Under the pieces are notes generated by a model that saw nothing but the letters and a program-made list of their open reading frames with translations, did no database searches and was not told the origin of the DNA. Of a stretch of 64,000 bases of DNA, positions 16,201-24,800 are shown piece by piece. Source of the DNA: Rhizobium sp. 18065 (GTDB taxonomy: Bacteria > Pseudomonadota > Alphaproteobacteria > Rhizobiales > Rhizobiaceae). A program made the position numbers and the translations under genes. Positions within the stretch are counted from its first letter, which is position 1. Each line of letters opens with the position of its first letter. The stretch covers positions 117,989 through 181,988 of the forward strand of contig NZ_CACSJP010000010.1 in the NCBI RefSeq assembly GCF_902706095.1, read 5' to 3'.

Positions 16201-18736
16201 TCAGATTGAACTGGGCGTTGGAGTTTTCGGCAAGCTCGCCGGTGAATTCCGGCTTGATGCCGATCAGGGCGGTCTCCGACTGGACCGGCACGGTCAGTTT
16301 GCGTTCGACCGCCCGGCCGCCGCCTTCGCGCAGGCGCAGAACCACTTCGGCGTTGAGCATCCTGGTGGTCGACGGCAGGTCGGACACGGTTACATCGATG
16401 GCGGTCTTGCCATCGTCGTCCAGCGGCTCCAGCTGTTCCAGCGGGATGCGGACATCCTCCGCCTCTTCCTCATCGGACAGGCCGAAGACGTAGCGCTCAT
16501 AGGCCGGGTTGCTGCTGGTCGGGCGGATGTTGACTTCGCCTTCCAGGCTGAGGCCGGCCGCCGGAGCGCCGTAGAGATATCGACCGTCGACGGCGACAGT
16601 GAATGTCTCATCCGGCGCAACGCTCTTGGCTTCGCTGGTCATGTCGAAATCGAGGCGATCGGGGACAAAATCATCGACCAGGAACGACGATTGCGCGATC
16701 GCAGCCTTCTTCGGATCGGTGTGGATCGCGACCGTCCAGGTGCCGCGCATGGAATTGGCGAGCAGCGGCAGGTCCACGGCATAGCCGCCCAGGGTCTCGC
16801 TGGTCACCGCCATGCGGCGGAATTCGACGCCATCGGGACGGGCGAAGATGAAGGTGAGCGGCAGTCCACCGATCGCATCGGCTTCGGTATCGCGGGCAAG
16901 GGCTGCCGCATGCACGGTTTCGCCTGGGCGATAGATGCCACGCTCGGTCCAAGACAGGATATCGATTGGGCCCGGTGCCGGGCGGCCGGTGACGCCACGA
17001 TCGGAAAGATCGAAGCCGGCGCGGGTCATGTCGAGGAAGACGTTGTCGTCGTCGCCCTTGCGGGCGGCAATCACGGCCGGAGCAAGGGCGGCGCCTGCGC
17101 GCATCAGGCCGGCATCGAACTGGGCCTTGCCTTCGGCATCTGTCGTCGCCGTTGCCAAAATCTCGTTGTTCTTGGCGATCAGTTGCAGTTCAACGCCTTC
17201 TAGCGGAGCGGCGGATGCCAGCGAGCGGGCAAAGACATGCAGGGCGTCGGTACCGGCAAAGGTCGAGAGGCCAATGTCGGAGATAACGAACCACTGGGTG
17301 GCGCGGCTGTCCCAGTCCTCGCTGGTCGAGGTTGGCGAGACGGCGGTCAGCACATAGATGCCGGGCTTGCGGGTCGGCAGCGCCTCATCAACCGGAATGC
17401 TGGTGACGACCTCCTTGTTGATGTCGTTGGTGATGTCGATCGTGCCCTGCCAGACGAGTTCGCCTGTCTCATCACGCACGCGGCTTGCGCCATAGCCGTC
17501 GAGCTGGGTGAGGAACTGCGAAGCGGCCAGAAGCGGGGCGATGTTGCGGTCGCCGATGCGGTAGAGTTCGAGCTTGGCGCTGTCGCTGTTGACCGACACC
17601 AGCGGAATGCCGCGACGGGCGGTCGATGGCAAGACGAAGCTGTCGCCTGTGAAGCGCACGGTGGATGTGCGGTCGCGGACATAGAGGTCCAGTTCGACGG
17701 GCGCATCGAGGCTTTCATCGACGGAGGAGGGCAGGCCGGCGCGCAGGGCGAGCTTGTAGCGACCGCCATGTTCAAGGCCTTCGACGCAGATCTGGCTGTT
17801 CTTCGCTTCCAGGGCTTTCGGCGCCTTGCCGTCCAGTGTCACGAACGGCGTGTAATCGACGCCGCGCTTGACCAGTTGTTCCGAGAACTCGACGCAGACA
17901 CGTGGATTGGCACTGTCGGAATCGACCGTATTGCCAACGACGCGAAACCCTTTGCGTGCGCGCAGCTCGCCGAGTTCCGCCTGGATTGCCGGGCTTGATG
18001 CCAGTTCGAGGCTGGCCTTGTAAGCGTTGATCGCGGCGCGGTAATTTTCCGAGTTGTCGAGGCCTCTGGCCATCGACGCCAAGGCTTCGGCGCGAGTGGA
18101 TGCGCCACGGGTCAGCTGGTAACCGTTGATCGATGCCATCACGGCCTCGCTGGCATAGCTGGTGTTGCCGGTGACGGAATTGGCGAAGCGGGCCAGTTCG
18201 AGCCAGGTGGCAGCATCGTCGGCATCGATCGACAGCGCGCCTTTCAGGGCAACAAGGGCTGCGTCGAGATTGCCGCTGGTGAAAGCTGCACGCGCCGTGT
18301 CGATCAGGTTTTCACGGCCGAGGCCGTTCTGCTCGTCGGACAGTGTCAGGTTGGCCCGCTGGTCGCGTGCATCGGTCAAAAGCTGTTCCGAGAGGAACGG
18401 CAGGCGCGGCGGCGCGCCGATATCGGCTTCCTCCGCGTTTTCGACGATGCGACCGGCGACGGCGCCGACGAACGTGTTCAGCTGGTCATAATCAGATTTC
18501 AGAAAGCACCACTGGACCTTAGGATTGTAGGTAAAGGCGCGGCATGAGCCGTCGGCGATGCAGCTTGCTTCGCACTCGTCCAGGGAAACGTTCTTTTCCG
18601 TGCGAAGATCGAAGCCGAAATAGTCGCCGTCCTGAACGGTTTCTATGCGACGGCTATCCTGGGCGCCTGCGGTTGGTGCAAGGATCATCATACCCAATGC
18701 GAGCGCGAGGGTAGCCTTTGCAAGGTGCTTCAACAT
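13283..18736 (-). CDS. Alpha-2-macroglobulin family protein (YfhM type) with N-terminal PAN domain
   Basis: An 1817-residue periplasmic protein. A signal peptide (cleavage after AGA, no lipobox cysteine) is followed by a PAN/Apple-like domain (about 30-90, DGDYFGFDLRTEKNVSLDECEASC and several cysteines), several MG domains, and the thioester motif GCAEQ (Cys1367 to Gln1370). Bacterial members trap attacking proteases through the thioester, and the partner PbpC is thought to repair the wall. It differs from E. coli YfhM, which is a lipoprotein. A strong site (GGGAGAG) precedes the ATG. Confidence 0.92.
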   Translation of the reverse strand: MLKHLAKATLALALGMMILAPTAGAQDSRRIETVQDGDYFGFDLRTEKNVSLDECEASCIADGSCRAFTYNPKVQWCFLKSDYDQLNTFVGAVAGRIVENAEEADIGAPPRLPFLSEQLLTDARDQRANLTLSDEQNGLGRENLIDTARAAFTSGNLDAALVALKGALSIDADDAATWLELARFANSVTGNTSYASEAVMASINGYQLTRGASTRAEALASMARGLDNSENYRAAINAYKASLELASSPAIQAELGELRARKGFRVVGNTVDSDSANPRVCVEFSEQLVKRGVDYTPFVTLDGKAPKALEAKNSQICVEGLEHGGRYKLALRAGLPSSVDESLDAPVELDLYVRDRTSTVRFTGDSFVLPSTARRGIPLVSVNSDSAKLELYRIGDRNIAPLLAASQFLTQLDGYGASRVRDETGELVWQGTIDITNDINKEVVTSIPVDEALPTRKPGIYVLTAVSPTSTSEDWDSRATQWFVISDIGLSTFAGTDALHVFARSLASAAPLEGVELQLIAKNNEILATATTDAEGKAQFDAGLMRAGAALAPAVIAARKGDDDNVFLDMTRAGFDLSDRGVTGRPAPGPIDILSWTERGIYRPGETVHAAALARDTEADAIGGLPLTFIFARPDGVEFRRMAVTSETLGGYAVDLPLLANSMRGTWTVAIHTDPKKAAIAQSSFLVDDFVPDRLDFDMTSEAKSVAPDETFTVAVDGRYLYGAPAAGLSLEGEVNIRPTSSNPAYERYVFGLSDEEEAEDVRIPLEQLEPLDDDGKTAIDVTVSDLPSTTRMLNAEVVLRLREGGGRAVERKLTVPVQSETALIGIKPEFTGELAENSNAQFNLIAVGPDGQKQAMPGARWKLVKLEQNYQWYREGSSWRYEPITTTTQVADGTIDIAAEGTALSVPVAWGRHRLEIEQAGANGAASSTEFDAGWFVSASSTETPDALEVGLDKKNYAIGDTARLKISPRFAGQVLVTIGTDSLVTSQTADVPAGGTEIEIPVTADFGAGSYVTATLFRPGDAEESRMPARAIGITWLSVDPGADKLAVKLTPPEKTLPRQPLDIPIEVAGAGIGEEAYVMVAAVDVGILNLTGYKAPDPETYYFGQRRLGLELRDLYGRLIDGSLGATGRLRTGGDGGQVALSGNPPREKLVAFFSGPVKLDADGKAIVSFDIPQFNGTARVMAVAWSKAGVGHAETDVVIRDPVVVTASMPKFLAPGDSANLRLDIAATDAPTGDYTLAVSSNEPVDVDPSGATQQVALTAGKTTTVTIPLTAGTPGLGAIDIALSGADGIAVSQSLDLTVRPSTLPITERQVVALAPGQSLTVSGDLLADSILQDASVSLNVSRASFDVPALLMALDRYPYGCAEQTTSRALPLLYFDELAKLSGLPEDEAINKRVQEAVFRVLSYQSSSGSFGLWAPGSESLWLDAYVTDFLSRAREKKFDVPEEALVQALQNLQNRIAYDTDIKSRGNEISYSLYVLARNRKASLSDLRYYADTMLQDFPTPLSKAHLAAALSLYGDAERSNSTFLDAVGMSEQARISKVSFVRSDYGSQLRDSAGVLALAAESRPVPPVVPILAKLVADEWNEKQVLSTQEQTWMLLAARALQQDDAGLKLEVNGGVRDGAYAATMPGEALLQSPVTLTNRSNDPVSAAITTVAAPVEAPAAGGDGFAITRTYYTLDGEEANITEAQQNERYVVVLSVTESDDWPAQLMVTDLLPAGFEIDNPSLVDSATLANFDWIGQTQAAHLEFRSDRFVAALDRQADDNSEITLAYVVRAVSPGTFALPAASVEDMYRPQLSARTAAGNMSVSVAE

Positions 18737-18846
18737 GGTTCTCTCCCGAAGGCTTGTGCGAGCCTATTCGAAAGTACTCTTGGTCCATGTCAGTGGCTTG
18801 TCAATCGGCACAGGCTACAGCTCGGCGATCCTACCTGCAAAGGTTC

Positions 18847-19773
18847 CTAGATCTTCCGCGCCTCGTTGCGCGTTGCGCTAAACTCCCTTGCCTGTTCAAG
18901 AATCCAGGCCGAGAAGGCGCTTGCCGGTGCGTAGGCCATCTTCGACAACGGCCGGACGAGATAGTAGGCGCTGGCGCTTTTGACTTCGTGTTTCCAGGCG
19001 CGGACCAGTTGGCCGCTGGCCAATTCGGGCTCGATCAGGAAGGTTGGGACAAGGGCGATGCCAAGGCCGGCCAGGCAGGCCTGAACCACATTGGAAAACT
19101 GCTCGAAACGCATGCCGCCGCCTCGTCCGTCAGCGATGTCGAGGCTTGCGAACCATTGTTGCCAGGCGCGCGGGCGCGAGGCCATGTCGAAGAGCGGTTT
19201 ACCCAGCAGGTCTTCCGGGCGCTTTACCGGGTTGTGTTCCAGAAAGGCCGGACTGCAGACAGGGGCGACCATTTCCTGCATCAGGAATTGGCAATCGGTA
19301 CCCGGCCAATTCGGTTCTCCGATATGGATGGCGGCGTCGAGGCCGGAACCCTCGAATTCGAACTGGCCGATGCGGGTGGCGAAGTCGATGATGACGGCGG
19401 GATTGCGCTGCAGGAAGTCGGGAATGCGCGGCATCAGCCAACGGGTGCCGAAGGTCGGCAGGATGGCGAGCCTGAGATGGGTATCGTCGCGGGTGGCCAT
19501 GGCTTCCAGCGACAGGGTGCGGATGGTCGCCAGCGCATCGCCAATGCCCTTGGCATAGTTGCGGCCAATGGCGGTCAACTCGACACCGCGATTGGTGCGC
19601 TCGAACAACTTGACGCCGAGCTGGTCCTCCAGCAAACCGATCTGGCGGCTGATCGCGCCTTGGGTCAGGGCGAGTTCGCTAGCGGCGGCGGAGAAGCTGC
19701 CGAGCTTTGCAACGGAATCGAAGGCGGCAAGCGCGCTGGTCGATGGCAGGAAGCGGCGTTGATGTGTGAGCAT
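18847..19773 (-). CDS. LysR-family regulator of the GcvA/GcdR group, divergent from gcdH
   Basis: A 308-residue LysR protein with the winged helix at about 10-70 (SFSAAASELALTQGAISRQIGLLEDQLGVKLF) and a type 2 periplasmic-binding effector domain. It is divergent from glutaryl-CoA dehydrogenase with 98 bp between starts, the usual arrangement for a LysR regulator and its target, so control of gcdH is likely. It resembles the second LysR protein in this window (36963-37859), sharing for example LAILPTFG-RWL and GLG-AL-PTFLI. The inducer is unknown; glutarate or glutaryl-CoA is a reasonable guess. Confidence 0.88.
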   Translation of the reverse strand: MLTHQRRFLPSTSALAAFDSVAKLGSFSAAASELALTQGAISRQIGLLEDQLGVKLFERTNRGVELTAIGRNYAKGIGDALATIRTLSLEAMATRDDTHLRLAILPTFGTRWLMPRIPDFLQRNPAVIIDFATRIGQFEFEGSGLDAAIHIGEPNWPGTDCQFLMQEMVAPVCSPAFLEHNPVKRPEDLLGKPLFDMASRPRAWQQWFASLDIADGRGGGMRFEQFSNVVQACLAGLGIALVPTFLIEPELASGQLVRAWKHEVKSASAYYLVRPLSKMAYAPASAFSAWILEQAREFSATRNEARKI

Positions 19774-19781
19774 TCGTCATG

Positions 19782-19793
19782 ATTAGACCTAAT
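19782..19793. promoter_or_regulatory. Short dyad near the lysR start, candidate operator
   Basis: ATTAG-AC-CTAAT, a perfect 5-bp inverted repeat with a 2-nt spacer, lies 8 nt upstream of the LysR start codon in the lysR/gcdH gap. Its place suits autoregulation. It is short, so chance occurrence cannot be excluded. Confidence 0.35.
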
Positions 19794-19871
19794 AGCTGCA
19801 TGAGTAAACATGGCTTGTTTTTGCGCTAGCTATGAGCAAAATTCTGTAAAACCGAATAAGGATACCAAGCC

Positions 19872-21059
19872 ATGAGCGAGATGCAGCCCTTTTCCTGGAG
19901 TGATCCCTTCCTGATGTCCGATCTGCTCAATGAAGACGAGCGGATGATCCAGGATGCAGCCGCCGCTTTCGCCAAGGCGGAACTCGCGCCGCGCGTCAGC
20001 GACGCCTATCTTGGGGAAACCGTAGAGCCCGAGCTGTTCAAGCTGATGGGGCAGGCGGGTTTGCTCGGCGTGACACTGCCGGAAAAATACGGCGCGGCGG
20101 ATGCCAATTACGTGTCCTACGGCCTCGTGGCGCGCGAGATCGAACGGGTGGATTCCGGCTATCGCTCGATGATGAGCGTGCAATCCTCGCTGGTGATCTA
20201 CCCGATCTATGCCTATGGCTCGGAAGAGCAGAAGGACAAGTATCTGCCGGGCCTCGTCTCAGGCGAGCTGATCGGCTGCTTCGGCTTGACCGAACCGGAT
20301 GCCGGCTCCGATCCGGGTGGCATGAAGACACGTGCCGAGAAGATCGAAGGCGGTTATCGCCTCAAGGGTTCGAAGATGTGGATCTCGAACGCACCGATTG
20401 CCGATGTCTTCGTTGTCTGGGCAAAGTCGGAAGCGCATGGCGGAGAAATTCGGGGCTTTGTGCTGGAAAAGGGCATGAAGGGCCTGTCAGCACCGAAAAT
20501 CGGCGGCAAACTGTCGCTGCGCGCTTCGGTGACCGGTGAAATCGTAATGGATAGCGTCGAAGTCGGCGAAGATGCGCTGCTGCCGAATGTGTCCGGCCTG
20601 AAGGGTCCATTCGGCTGCCTCAACCGCGCCCGCTACGGCATTTCCTGGGGCGTACTTGGCGCTGCCGAGGATTGCTGGCATCGTTCCCGCCAGTATGGCC
20701 TTGATCGCAAGCAGTTCGGCAAGCCGCTGGCCGGCACACAGCTTTTCCAGAAGAAGCTCGCTGACATGCAGACGGAAATCTCGCTCGGCCTGCTCGCATC
20801 CCTTCGCGTCGGGCGGCTGATCGACGAACACAAGTTCGCCCCGGAAATGATCTCGATCGTCAAGCGCAACAACTGCGGCAAGGCTCTCGATATTGCCCGC
20901 ATGTCGCGCGACATGCATGGCGGCAACGGCATCCAGATCGAGTATCACGTCATGCGTCACGCTCAGAATCTCGAGACGGTGAACACCTACGAGGGAACAC
21001 ATGATGTGCATGCGCTGATTCTCGGTCGCGCCCAGACGGGGATCCAGGCGTTCTTCTAA
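19872..21059 (+). CDS. gcdH: Glutaryl-CoA dehydrogenase
   Basis: A 395-residue acyl-CoA dehydrogenase that oxidises and decarboxylates glutaryl-CoA to crotonyl-CoA, late in lysine and tryptophan breakdown. Diagnostic features are CFGLTEPDAGSDPGGM (FAD-binding), the substrate-site RYGISWGVLGAAEDC stretch and NTYEGTHDVH near the end with the catalytic Glu374. Length is typical. The ATG follows a weak AAGGAT. Its divergent LysR neighbour is the likely regulator. Other lysine-type genes are 14-35 kb away. Confidence 0.92.
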   Translation: MSEMQPFSWSDPFLMSDLLNEDERMIQDAAAAFAKAELAPRVSDAYLGETVEPELFKLMGQAGLLGVTLPEKYGAADANYVSYGLVAREIERVDSGYRSMMSVQSSLVIYPIYAYGSEEQKDKYLPGLVSGELIGCFGLTEPDAGSDPGGMKTRAEKIEGGYRLKGSKMWISNAPIADVFVVWAKSEAHGGEIRGFVLEKGMKGLSAPKIGGKLSLRASVTGEIVMDSVEVGEDALLPNVSGLKGPFGCLNRARYGISWGVLGAAEDCWHRSRQYGLDRKQFGKPLAGTQLFQKKLADMQTEISLGLLASLRVGRLIDEHKFAPEMISIVKRNNCGKALDIARMSRDMHGGNGIQIEYHVMRHAQNLETVNTYEGTHDVHALILGRAQTGIQAFF

Positions 21060-21084
21060 GGCCCGGATTGAATTTGTTGCTTTT

Positions 21085-21120
21085 TCGGCACCAGTTTCTT
21101 TTAAGGGGTTCTGGTGCCGA
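21085..21120 (+). terminator. Hairpin downstream of gcdH
   Basis: Perfect 10-bp arms (TCGGCACCAG / CTGGTGCCGA) with a 16-nt loop start 26 nt after the gcdH stop. No T-run follows on the plus strand, so it may stabilise the mRNA end rather than act as a textbook terminator. Confidence 0.45.
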
Positions 21121-21347
21121 TGTGTAACATTCTTGCGTCTATCAGCGTAAATATATATATAAATTTCTTCATTCTACGCGGTCGCGCGCTTGGAATTAAT
21201 GCGAAATGCTTGGCATAACCTTGGGGCAGAGTGGGTTTGTCCGAGACTTGAGCACGCGGGATTTCCCGGATCGCATTGCGGCGATCCGCAAATTTCTCCA
21301 ACAGAGCCATCTCCGCTTCATCGTCAGGCGATTGCATAGGAGATGGC

Positions 21348-22355
21348 ATGTTTGCCGTTGCGGTTCTCAATAGTGATGCGTTAGCGGCTTTTCGCAGTGA
21401 ATATCCCTGGCTCGGCTTTGCGGAAGATATCTGTGAAGTCAGCCTGTTTCTGGACGACAACCGGGCCCCAACCCGGTTGACTGCGTTCACGCAGGATGCG
21501 CTTGGCGCAAGGTATGCGGCCAATGTCGATGCATTCGGTGTCGAGACCATCCTGGCATTGATCCGCTTTGCGCCACAGGTCGGCTCGAAGATGGAAAATT
21601 CACCCGAGGAAGCACGTGTCTGGTCCGTGCTCGAAAATCTGCCGATATCCGACGGCGTCACACCGATCGAAGACGTCGAAGAGCAGCGTAGGCTGAAGCT
21701 GGAAGCCGCCTATCGGCTTACACGCCAGATCGCGGTTGAGCAGTTCAACATTCTAATTCAAGCCGATTCCGCAAAGCATAAAGCGGCGCGCTTGCAAAAG
21801 CTGATCTCTCAAGTGCCGGACAGCCTGAGTGCAGTCGACGAAAGCCATAAACCGCTGTTTCTTGAGGTGGATCTCTGGCGGCTTGTGGCCGTCCTGCGCG
21901 ACGAGTTGTCCCTTCCCGCAGATTATGATCTCGCACAGCGCGATGACGTGGATGGGTTTTCTCCGGCGGACATGGAACAGGCGGAATCGGCTGCGATGTC
22001 CGACCCGGTCATTCAGGCTCTGTTTGATCTGTCTCCGGTTGCGTTTTCGATCTCGACCATCGGGCAGAATACCTCCCGCTATATCACGGTCAACAAGGCC
22101 TATCTCGACCTCGTCGGCCATAGCTGGGACAATATTCGCGGTCATGAAATGGTTGCTTCCGGTGTTGTGGAGGGAAGCGAATCGCGAGTGCACCGGCTGA
22201 TGCTGCTCGATCGTGACGGTGGTTATGAAGGGCAGATTGCCGATATTCGTAATGCGGCGGGCGAGATTGTTCCGGTGCAGATATCTGCACGGCGGTTGTT
22301 CATTGCAGGCCAATTTTACGACTTCGAGGTTTTGACCCGGGTGGCGGAGGCCTAA
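21348..22355 (+). CDS. PAS-domain protein of unknown role
   Basis: A 335-residue soluble protein. Residues about 215-330 form a PAS domain (DPVIQALFDLSPVAFSIST ... YITVNKAYLDLVGHSWDNIRG ... EIVPVQISARRLFIAGQFYDFEVLTRV). The N-terminal 200 residues show no recognised family; a helical, charged stretch at about 110-175 may mediate dimer contacts. No kinase, GGDEF or helix-turn-helix domain is attached, so it probably senses through protein contacts. The ATG at 21348 follows AGGAGATG; an earlier in-frame start lacks a good site. An AT-rich segment (near 21150) is upstream. Confidence 0.75.
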   Translation: MFAVAVLNSDALAAFRSEYPWLGFAEDICEVSLFLDDNRAPTRLTAFTQDALGARYAANVDAFGVETILALIRFAPQVGSKMENSPEEARVWSVLENLPISDGVTPIEDVEEQRRLKLEAAYRLTRQIAVEQFNILIQADSAKHKAARLQKLISQVPDSLSAVDESHKPLFLEVDLWRLVAVLRDELSLPADYDLAQRDDVDGFSPADMEQAESAAMSDPVIQALFDLSPVAFSISTIGQNTSRYITVNKAYLDLVGHSWDNIRGHEMVASGVVEGSESRVHRLMLLDRDGGYEGQIADIRNAAGEIVPVQISARRLFIAGQFYDFEVLTRVAEA

Positions 22356-22375
22356 GCGTCTGCCACCCGGTTTCG

Positions 22376-24454
22376 TCATGCTCTGCGCAAGAGTGCCAGT
22401 GATCGAGCCTGGAGAAGGAACGGCTGGCCTTCGCGGGCGACGTCTCCGGCGCGGTTCGGATCGAAGGTCGTCATTTCCAGGCGCCAGTCGCGACCGGCGG
22501 TCTTCGGCAGGGTGAAGTCGATGTCGTGGTCGACCGGATTGAACAGCAGCAGGATTTCCGGCCAGACATCGCCCTGGTCGGCGAGATCCTCCCGCATGAG
22601 CTTCAGGGCGAGGGGATTGCCATCAAGCCAGTGCTCCGGCCGCTGGACACCGCCGGTGACGTTGTACCAGTCGATGACGGTCCCGTCGCGCCAATTGGCA
22701 CGGCGCAGCAGCGGCTGAGCCTTCCGAAGGGCGATCAGGCGGCTGGTGAAATCGCGCAGCTCGTCGCAGGTGGGCGGTAGGTTCTCCCAATGCAGCCAAC
22801 TGATCTCGCTGTCCTGGCAATAGCCGTTGTTGTTGCCCATCTGCGAACGGCCGAACTCGTCGCCGGCCAGAAGCATTGGGGTGCCGTGGGAGAAGAACAG
22901 TGTCGCCAGGAAATTGCGCTTCTGCCGTTCACGCAGCGCGATGATGCCCTCGTCGTCTGTCGGTCCCTCGGCGCCGTAGTTGTGGCTGCGGTTGTCGTTG
23001 TGGCCATCGTTGTTGTCTTCGCCATTCGCCTCGTTGTGTTTGCCATCATACGAGACGAGATCATTCAGCGTGAAGCCGTCGTGCGCGGTGATGAAATTGA
23101 CACTTGCCCAGGGGCGACGACCGCGAAGATCGTAAATATCGCCGGAGCCGAGCAGGCGTGCGGCAAAGTCGGGCGCGCAATTGTCGCCGTTCAGCCAATA
23201 GTCGCGGGTTGAGTCACGATACTTGTCGTTCCACTCCGCCCATCCGGGCGGGAAGCCGCCGACCTGATAACCACCCGGGCCAATATCCCACGGTTCGCCG
23301 ATCAGCTTGACCTTGGACAGCACGGGATCCTGGCTGATCGCATCGAAGAATCCGCCGCGCTGGTCGAAGCCTTCTGGCTCGCGACCCAGGATAGTGCCGA
23401 GATCGAAGCGGAAACCGTCAACATGCATCTCTTCCGACCAGTACCGCAGGCTGTCCATGACCATCTGCAGCACCCGCGGATGCGATGTGTTGACGGTGTT
23501 TCCGGTGCCGGTATCGTTGATGTAGTAGCGGTGATTGTCAGGCAGGGTCCGGTAGTATGAGAAATTGTCTATGCCCTTGAAGGACAGTGTCGGGCCGAGT
23601 TCATTGCCTTCGGCGGTGTGGTTGTAAACGACATCGAGGATGACTTCGATGCCGCCGTCATGGAAGGCCCGCACCATGTCGCGGAAGCCAGTGAGGCCAT
23701 TCGGGCCGTAGTAGCGACTTGCCGGCGAGAAGAAGCCGATCGTGTTGTAGCCCCAGTAATTGCGCAGATCTCGATCGAGAAGGTGGCTGTCGTCGGGGAA
23801 GGCGTGAATCGGCAGTAGCTCGATCGAGGTGATGCCAAGGCTTTTGACATAGTCGACTGCTGCCTTGTGCCCCAGGCCTTCGAACGTTCCACGCAGATGT
23901 TCGGGAATGGCTTTGTTCAGTTGGGTGAAGCCTTTCACATGCGTTTCGTAGACGATCGTGTCTGCCCAGGGGATCCTGTTGAAGCCATTGCTCACGCGGC
24001 TGGCACTCGGGTCGATCACCCGGCATTTCGGCATCACCGATGCGCTATCGAGGGTGTCGAAGGACAGATCCTTCTCATCGCTGCCCATGTCATATCCGAA
24101 ATGCGCCTCGGACCAGGCGAACTCGCCTACAATTTCGCGCGCGTAAGGATCGAGCAGCAGCTTGTTGGCATTGAAGCGATGACCGTTGGCTGGATCATGC
24201 GGGCCGTGAACCCGGAAGCCATACAGCATTCCCGGACCGACACCGGGCAAATAGCCGTGCCAGATTTCGTTGGTGTATTCGGGAAGCTCGATCCGCGCGA
24301 TCTCGGCGCTGCCGGTTTCATCGAAAAGGCAGAGTTCGACGCGTTCTGCATGGGCGGAGAACAGCGCGAAATTGGTCCCTTCCCCATCATAACATGCGCC
24401 GAGTTGCTGCCAATCGCCGGCCTGGACGGGAAAATGCTTGCTGCTGGCGTCCAT
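22376..24454 (-). CDS. glgX: Glycogen debranching enzyme GlgX
   Basis: A 692-residue GH13 isoamylase-type enzyme that removes alpha-1,6 branches from glycogen limit dextrin. An N-terminal CBM48 domain (about 15-115, GTNFALFSAHAERVELCLFD) precedes the catalytic barrel with IEVILDVVYNHTAEG, DGFRFDLGTILGREP (nucleophile Asp), LIGEPWDIGPGGYQVG (acid Glu) and NFITAHDGFTLNDLVSYD. Length is typical. GAGGAATTTTA precedes the ATG. No other glg gene is adjacent here, although glgX usually clusters with them, so this may be a stand-alone copy. Confidence 0.93.
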   Translation of the reverse strand: MDASSKHFPVQAGDWQQLGACYDGEGTNFALFSAHAERVELCLFDETGSAEIARIELPEYTNEIWHGYLPGVGPGMLYGFRVHGPHDPANGHRFNANKLLLDPYAREIVGEFAWSEAHFGYDMGSDEKDLSFDTLDSASVMPKCRVIDPSASRVSNGFNRIPWADTIVYETHVKGFTQLNKAIPEHLRGTFEGLGHKAAVDYVKSLGITSIELLPIHAFPDDSHLLDRDLRNYWGYNTIGFFSPASRYYGPNGLTGFRDMVRAFHDGGIEVILDVVYNHTAEGNELGPTLSFKGIDNFSYYRTLPDNHRYYINDTGTGNTVNTSHPRVLQMVMDSLRYWSEEMHVDGFRFDLGTILGREPEGFDQRGGFFDAISQDPVLSKVKLIGEPWDIGPGGYQVGGFPPGWAEWNDKYRDSTRDYWLNGDNCAPDFAARLLGSGDIYDLRGRRPWASVNFITAHDGFTLNDLVSYDGKHNEANGEDNNDGHNDNRSHNYGAEGPTDDEGIIALRERQKRNFLATLFFSHGTPMLLAGDEFGRSQMGNNNGYCQDSEISWLHWENLPPTCDELRDFTSRLIALRKAQPLLRRANWRDGTVIDWYNVTGGVQRPEHWLDGNPLALKLMREDLADQGDVWPEILLLFNPVDHDIDFTLPKTAGRDWRLEMTTFDPNRAGDVAREGQPFLLQARSLALLRRA

Positions 24455-24534
24455 TAAAATTCCTCAAGTGGCTGGGAGGTGCGCTGCTTAAAGCGCCAAT
24501 CTCGGTTTTTGTTCCCGAAGCTCCGCCTCGGGGC

Positions 24535-24559
24535 GGAACATTCAATACGCTTGCCGGTT
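24535..24559 (+). promoter_or_regulatory. EcfG/RpoE2-type stress promoter of the DUF3008 gene
   Basis: GGAAC (24535-24539), 16 nt, then GGTT (24556-24559), a close match to GGAAC-N16-cGTT. It lies 52 nt before the DUF3008 start. Confidence 0.6.
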
Positions 24560-24611
24560 TTGTGCTCATGCCAATCGGGCGCTGTTCTTGCCTCATTTTC
24601 GGAGTGACATC

Positions 24612-24800
24612 ATGCCAGCAAAGTCGAAAGCACAGCAGAAGGCAGCGGGCGCTGCATTGGCCGCCAAACGAGGAGACATGCGCAAATCCGATCTCAAAGG
24701 CGCTTCTCGTGACATGGCTGAGAGCATGACCGAAAAAGAACTGACGGATCTGGCGTCGACCAAGCGCAAGGGCAAACCCGAGCATGTTGGTGGTCGTTGA
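24612..24800 (+). CDS. DUF3008 family small stress protein
   Basis: A 62-residue, strongly basic and hydrophilic protein of the DUF3008 family (MPAKSKAQQKAAGAALAAKR at the start, then KGASRDMAESMTEKELTDLA and KRKGKPEHV). The family is widespread in rhizobia; the function is unknown. GGAGTGAC precedes the ATG at 24612. The stop codon overlaps the start of the following SDR gene by one base, so both are one operon behind the stress-type promoter. Confidence 0.85.
   Translation: MPAKSKAQQKAAGAALAAKRGDMRKSDLKGASRDMAESMTEKELTDLASTKRKGKPEHVGGR

Noticed and set aside
21200..21250. Sigma-54 promoter before the PAS gene
   Set aside because: TTGGCATAACCTTGGGGC lacks the GG-N10-GC spacing.
24490..24515. 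EcfG-type promoter for glgX on the minus strand
   Set aside because: GGAAC-N16-GCTT has a poor -10, so it does not meet the standard used for the other sites.
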